Shown here piece after piece: positions 60,299-64,000 of a DNA stretch of 64,000 bases. The DNA comes from Methylobacterium sp. J-048 (GTDB taxonomy: Bacteria; Pseudomonadota; Alphaproteobacteria; Rhizobiales; Beijerinckiaceae), in NCBI RefSeq assembly GCF_022829515.1, contig NZ_JAKSYL010000153.1, forward strand, positions 1 to 64,000, in the 5' to 3' direction. The translations under genes were made by a program, and so were the position numbers. The notes under the pieces are model-generated. The model saw only the letters and a list, made by a program, of their open reading frames with translations. It did no database searches and was not told the origin of the DNA. Numbering within the stretch: position 1 is the stretch's first letter; each line of letters starts with the position of its first letter.

Positions 60299-61483
60299 AT
60301 GTTTGGGTTGGGTGAGTCTGGGAACGGCGAGCGGCTCAGCCCGCTCGACATGCTCGCCCGCCTCGTGGCGTTCGATACCGAGAGCGACAAGTCGAACCTC
60401 GCCCTGATCGATTCCGTCGGTGCCTATCTCGACGGCTGGGGCGTCCCCACCTTACGCCTGCCGAACGCGGCCGGCGACAAGGCGGCCCTGTTCGCCACGG
60501 TCGGCCCGATGGTCGAGGGCGGTGTCGTCCTCTCCGGCCATACCGACGTGGTCCCGGTGGCGGGCCAGGCCTGGACCAGCGACCCGTTCACCCTGCGCGT
60601 CGCCGACGGCCGGGCCTACGGGCGCGGCGCCGTCGACATGAAGGCGTTCGACGCCCTGGCGCTGGCCCTGGTGCCCGACATGCTGGCGGTCGGTCTCAAG
60701 CGGCCGATCCACATCCTGCTGTCCTACGACGAGGAGACCACCTGCCTCGGCTCGATGGACGCGATCACCCGGTTCGGCGCCGACCTGCCGCGGCCCGGCG
60801 CCGTGATCGTCGGCGAGCCGACCGGGATGGAGGTGGCGGACGCGCACAAGAGCATCGTCACCTGCCTGACCACGGTGCACGGCCATGAGGCCCATTCCGC
60901 CCGGCCGGCGCTCGGGGCGAACGCGGTGGCGGCGGCCTGCGAGCTGGTCGCCGGGCTCAGCCGGATCGCCGATCGGATGATCGAGCGCGGCGACGCGTCG
61001 GGGCGGTTCGATCCGGCCGCAACCACGGTCCATGTCGGGACGATCCACGGCGGCACGGCGCGCAACATCCTCGCCAAGGAGTGCCGCTTCCATTGGGAAT
61101 ATCGCGGCCTGCCGGACCTCGACCCGGGCGAGATTCCGCGCCTGTTCGCCGAGGAGGTCGAACGGGTGACGCGCGAGCGCCTGAACCGCTACGGTGATTT
61201 CGGGCGAATCGAAACGCTGGAGGAGGTCGACATTCCGGGGCTCGCACCCGAACCCGGCTCCGAGGCCGAGCGGCTGTGCCTGCGGCTGGCCGGGCGCAAC
61301 CGCACCATCGCGGTGCCCTACGCCACCGAGGCCGGGCGCTTCCAGCAGGCCGGGATCCCGACGGTCGTGTGCGGGCCCGGCGACATCGCCCAGGCCCACC
61401 AACCCGACGAGTTCATCACCCTCGACGCGCTCGGCAAGGGCGAGCGGTTCCTGAGGGCCCTGATCGAGGCTTACGCGTCATGA
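60299..61483 (+). CDS. argE: Acetylornithine deacetylase ArgE
   Basis: A 394-residue M20-family metallopeptidase. The metal ligands are [13 protein letters not shown] (His and Asp), [14 protein letters not shown] (Asp) and [12 protein letters not shown] (Glu), with HxH at the C-terminus ([13 protein letters not shown]). It hydrolyses N-acetylornithine to ornithine in arginine synthesis. ArgF, the next pathway enzyme, lies at the window end on the opposite strand. The stop overlaps speG by 4 bases. The ATG 60299 is preceded by GGAGGGAT. Confidence 0.94.
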   Translation: MFGLGESGNGERLSPLDMLARLVAFDTESDKSNLALIDSVGAYLDGWGVPTLRLPNAAGDKAALFATVGPMVEGGVVLSGHTDVVPVAGQAWTSDPFTLRVADGRAYGRGAVDMKAFDALALALVPDMLAVGLKRPIHILLSYDEETTCLGSMDAITRFGADLPRPGAVIVGEPTGMEVADAHKSIVTCLTTVHGHEAHSARPALGANAVAAACELVAGLSRIADRMIERGDASGRFDPAATTVHVGTIHGGTARNILAKECRFHWEYRGLPDLDPGEIPRLFAEEVERVTRERLNRYGDFGRIETLEEVDIPGLAPEPGSEAERLCLRLAGRNRTIAVPYATEAGRFQQAGIPTVVCGPGDIAQAHQPDEFITLDALGKGERFLRALIEAYAS

Positions 61484-62046
61484 ACGCGCTCATTGGCATC
61501 ACCATCAAGCTGCGCCCGCTGGAACGCGAGGACCTGCGCTTCGTCCACCAGCTGAACAACAACGACAGCATCATGCGCTACTGGTTCGAGGAGGCCTACG
61601 AGTCCTTCGCCGAACTGCAGCAGCTCTACGAGCGCAACATCCATAATCAGACCGAGCGCCGCTTCATCGTGGCCGACCCGAGCGGCGAGCCCGCGGGACT
61701 GATCGAGCTCGTGGAGATCAACCACCTGCACCGGCGCTGCGAGTTCCAGATCGCGATCCACCCGAGCTTCCAGGGCCGGGGCTATGCCTGGCAGGCGACG
61801 CGGATCGCCATGGACTACGCCTTCAGCGTGCTCAACATTCACAAGCTGTATCTGCACGTGGACCGGGACAATGCCCGGGCGGTGAGGATCTACGAGCGCT
61901 GCGGCTTCCACCCCGAGGGCGTCCTGAAGGACGAATTCTTTGTGAACGGCCGCTACCGCGACGCCGTGCGGATGTGCCTGTTCCAGCCGGATTACCTCAA
62001 GAACCGCGGCGGCGGCGACATCGCCGACCCGGTGCTGAAGGTCTGA
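61480..62046 (+). CDS. speG: Spermidine N1-acetyltransferase
   Basis: A 188-residue GNAT enzyme closely resembling E. coli SpeG throughout: [78 protein letters not shown] and [21 protein letters not shown]. It acetylates spermidine at N1, lowering toxic polyamine excess. It overlaps argE (ATGA), linking ornithine supply and polyamine control. Confidence 0.95.
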   Translation: MNALIGITIKLRPLEREDLRFVHQLNNNDSIMRYWFEEAYESFAELQQLYERNIHNQTERRFIVADPSGEPAGLIELVEINHLHRRCEFQIAIHPSFQGRGYAWQATRIAMDYAFSVLNIHKLYLHVDRDNARAVRIYERCGFHPEGVLKDEFFVNGRYRDAVRMCLFQPDYLKNRGGGDIADPVLKV

Positions 62047-62095
62047 TGGGTTTTCCGGGTAAAGAAAGCGCCGCAGCCGTCGCTGTCCAAATCTT

Positions 62096-62185
62096 CCCCC
62101 CATTCTGAAGTGCCGAAGCGCAAGCGGGCCTCGAAGGAGAGCTCCTTCGAGGCCCGCTTGCGCGGTCACCTCGGGATGAGGGTGT
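62096..62185. repeat. Palindromic repeat family A
   Basis: A shorter copy with arms ccccattctgaagtg and cacctcgggatgaggg and a strong internal pair gcaagcgggcctcgaaggag and ctccttcgaggcccgcttgc. It sits between the convergent speG and hslO ends. Confidence 0.8.
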
Positions 62186-62232
62186 GATTGGGAAGCCCCA
62201 TCGAGCGGCCGATCGACGATAAGCGAAAAGTC

Positions 62233-63258
62233 CTACTGGGTTGGCTGTTCGCCGATCTCGGCTTCGACCTCCTGCGGGTCGAGGTCGTAGCGGCGGGAGC
62301 AGAATTCGCAGGTGATGACGATGCGGCCGTCATCCGCCACGATGTCGCGACGCTCCTGCGGCGAGAACGAGCGGATCATGCCCATCACCCGCTCCTGCGA
62401 GCAGCGGCAGGCCTCGTGCACCGGCTGGCGGTCGAACACCCGCACGCCGCTCTCGTGGAACAGCCGGTAGAGCAGGCGCTCGCTCGACACGCCCGGATCG
62501 ACCAGCTCGTGATCCTCCACGGTGCCGACCAGGGCCCGCGCCTCGACCCAGGCATCGTCCTCGACCGCCTCCCCGGACAGGTGCGTATGACCCTCCGGGA
62601 TGTCGCCCGGCGGCAGGTCGGCGAGCCGCGCCCGGTCGATCGACTGGGGCAGGAACTGGACGATCAGGCCACCGGCACGCCAGTGCCCGGCGCCCTCCTC
62701 CACGGCCTCGGCGACCGCGAGGCGCACCTGCGTTGGGATCTGCTCCGACTGGCGGAAATACTGGTGCGCGGCCTCTTCCAGGCCCTGCCCCTCCAGGGCG
62801 ACAACGCCCTGGTAGCGGCTGGCCGCGGAGCCCTGGTCGATGGTCATGGCCAGATGGCCCGCCCCGATCAGGTCGGCATCCTTGAGCGGGCGCTCGCCGA
62901 GCGCCGCGACCCGCTCCGCGTCGAACCGGGCGGTGGCGCGCAGGCGGTCCGGCGCCTCGAAATCGACCACGATCATGGCCACCGGGCCGTCGGTCTTGGT
63001 CTGGAGCTGGAAGCGGCCCTCGAACTTGAGTGAGGAGCCGAGCAGAACCGTGAGCGCGGCGGCCTCGCCCAGCAGCCGGGCGACGGTATCCGGGTAGCCG
63101 TGACGGCGCAGGATCGTGTCCACCGAGGGGCCGAGCCGGACCAGGCGTCCGCGCACGTCGAGGGCCTCGACGGCGAAGGGCAGCACCGCATCGTCCGCGC
63201 CGCCGTGGCCGTTGCCGACCGCCTGCGCCTGAGGTTGAGACTCTGGTCCTGAGGTCAT
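62233..63258 (-). CDS. hslO: Hsp33 redox chaperone
   Basis: A 341-residue Hsp33, started at ATG 63258. The C-terminal zinc centre is CRC in EACRCSQERVMG and CEFC in VITCEFCSRRYD, the redox switch that releases zinc under oxidative stress. The N-terminal domain is normal (LGEAAALTVLLGSSLKFEGRFQLQTKTDGPVAMIVVDF). It is an ATP-independent holdase. Adjacency to argF is common in alphaproteobacteria. The gap to argF is 279 bases and contains a family C repeat. Confidence 0.96.
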   Translation of the reverse strand: MTSGPESQPQAQAVGNGHGGADDAVLPFAVEALDVRGRLVRLGPSVDTILRRHGYPDTVARLLGEAAALTVLLGSSLKFEGRFQLQTKTDGPVAMIVVDFEAPDRLRATARFDAERVAALGERPLKDADLIGAGHLAMTIDQGSAASRYQGVVALEGQGLEEAAHQYFRQSEQIPTQVRLAVAEAVEEGAGHWRAGGLIVQFLPQSIDRARLADLPPGDIPEGHTHLSGEAVEDDAWVEARALVGTVEDHELVDPGVSSERLLYRLFHESGVRVFDRQPVHEACRCSQERVMGMIRSFSPQERRDIVADDGRIVITCEFCSRRYDLDPQEVEAEIGEQPTQ

Positions 63259-63379
63259 GCCCGCTCCGATCGATTGGTCCTGTTCCCGCAGCGGCCGCTC
63301 CGACGTGCCGGGGCGCGGATCCCGCTCCCGCAAGGAGAAGGATGGCGTGAGGAAATAGGACCCGTCCGGAGCGATCTGT

Positions 63380-63424
63380 TCCCTCACCCCGCCCGCGCCC
63401 GCACGGGAGAGGGGGCGCATCGCG
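63380..63424. repeat. Palindromic repeat family C fragment
   Basis: gttccctcaccccgcccgcgcccgcacgggagagggggcgcatcgcg at the 3' end of hslO's upstream region carries the right half of the family C pattern seen at 38828-38943. Confidence 0.65.
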
Positions 63425-63537
63425 CCACATCCGTCGCCGGGATGCTGCCGTCCGGCAGCCGTGATGGGGAGGCGGGCCGCACGCGCAGCCCGCTGTCCAT
63501 TATATGGAGCGCAGTCCCGGAAAGCGCGAGCCCGGGA

Positions 63538-64000
63538 TCAGGGCGTGCCCGCGCCCAGGCACCAGGCCAAAATCCCCTTCTGCGCGTGCAGACGGTTCTC
63601 GGCCTCGTCGAACACCACCGAGCGCGGCCCGTCCATGATTTCGGCCGTCACCTCCTCGCCGCGATGGGCGGGCAGGCAGTGCATGAAGATCGCGTCCGGG
63701 TTGGCGGCGGCCATCAGCGCGGCGTTCACCTGGTAGGGGCTCAGCAGGTTGTGGCGGTGACCCTCGTCGTCGTCGCCCATCGAGACCCAGCAATCCGTCA
63801 CCACGGCATCGGCACCCTGGACGGCCGCGAAGGCGTCGGTGGTGACGTTGATCGTCGCGCCCTCACGCTTCGCCCAGGCGATCAGGCCGGGCGGGGGCGC
63901 GAGCTCGGGCGGGCTGGCGATGTCGAGGCTGAAGTCGAGCCGCGCGGCCGCGTGGACCCAGCTCGCCAGGACGTTGTTGGAATCGCCGGACCACGCGACC
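63538..64000 (-). CDS. argF: Ornithine carbamoyltransferase (3' part)
   Basis: Partial: the 5' end lies beyond the window. The visible 153 residues include [16 protein letters not shown] (the SMG-like nucleotide/ornithine region), [12 protein letters not shown] and the catalytic [13 protein letters not shown] motif, then [15 protein letters not shown]. ArgF condenses ornithine and carbamoyl phosphate to citrulline. argE is nearby on the other strand. The gene is followed by hslO on the same strand. Confidence 0.95.
   Translation of the reverse strand, partial: VAWSGDSNNVLASWVHAAARLDFSLDIASPPELAPPPGLIAWAKREGATINVTTDAFAAVQGADAVVTDCWVSMGDDDEGHRHNLLSPYQVNAALMAAANPDAIFMHCLPAHRGEEVTAEIMDGPRSVVFDEAENRLHAQKGILAWCLGAGTP

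Noticed and set aside
1..64000. tRNA, rRNA or tmRNA genes
   Set aside because: No cloverleaf or conserved rRNA segment was recognised by eye; a covariance-model scan would be needed to exclude a tRNA fully.

Overview
This GC-rich window (roughly 70% G+C, dense gene packing, many ATGA/GTGA start-stop overlaps) looks like chromosome from a Rhizobiales alphaproteobacterium, most likely Methylobacterium or a close relative. Pointers are the transaldolase/glucose-6-phosphate isomerase fusion, the yajC-secD-secF-Mth938-'phytoene synthase' order, the argF-hslO pair, the nasTS/nas arrangement and several families of long palindromic intergenic repeats. The genus is inferred from gene content. No rRNA, tRNA, CRISPR array, prophage or intact insertion sequence was seen.

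Layout. 1-6.8 kb: amidase, extensin-like lipoprotein, ParD-like remnant, exported proteins, RNase T2, RlmJ and a beta-barrel porin with a clear terminator. 7-11.6 kb: small unknown protein, GNAT enzyme, NlpD-type LytM factor, two tandem YidB-like proteins, alpha/beta hydrolase. 11.6-16.1 kb: yajC-secD-secF followed by homologues of two mitochondrial complex I assembly factors (NDUFAF3 and NDUFAF6). 16.2-19.1 kb: serS-surE-pcm. 19-28.7 kb: SnoaL-like and OsmC proteins, a DUF815 ATPase, TonB-dependent receptor, a dut plus malyl-CoA-lyase-family pair, DUF429, Nudix, carbonic anhydrase and DUF4142 genes. 28.9-34.3 kb: acyltransferase, universal stress protein, HIT, NudC, cupin and a RelE/RelB-type toxin-antitoxin pair.

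34.3-46.1 kb is a nitrate assimilation island on the minus strand. The sensor/antiterminator pair nasT-nasS lies upstream of a leader carrying a near-consensus sigma-54 promoter, two tandem hairpins resembling an ANTAR target and an intrinsic terminator that competes with the second hairpin. After it come a NirB-like FAD oxidoreductase, the siroheme nitrite reductase NirA, a diflavin-reductase-like protein that carries a [4Fe-4S] domain in place of the flavodoxin domain, nitrate reductase NasA with a C-terminal [2Fe-2S] domain, and siroheme synthase CysG. Electron input, both reductases, cofactor supply and regulation are together; a nitrate transporter is not in the window.

47-55.8 kb is a carbohydrate operon: GH15 glycosidase, transketolase, transaldolase-isomerase fusion, a short 6-phosphogluconate dehydrogenase with an NAD-type fingerprint, and 6-phosphogluconolactonase. 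zwf is absent from it. An HD-GYP protein follows. 57-64 kb holds a cysteine-dioxygenase-family enzyme, an Lrp regulator, a two-domain dCTP deaminase, ApaG, ArgE, SpeG, Hsp33 and the 3' end of argF.

Four families of palindromic intergenic repeats are scattered through the window. Several copies sit inside operons (between secD and secF, and twice in the pentose phosphate operon), where they could affect mRNA processing or stability. The nas leader is the most informative regulatory structure found.
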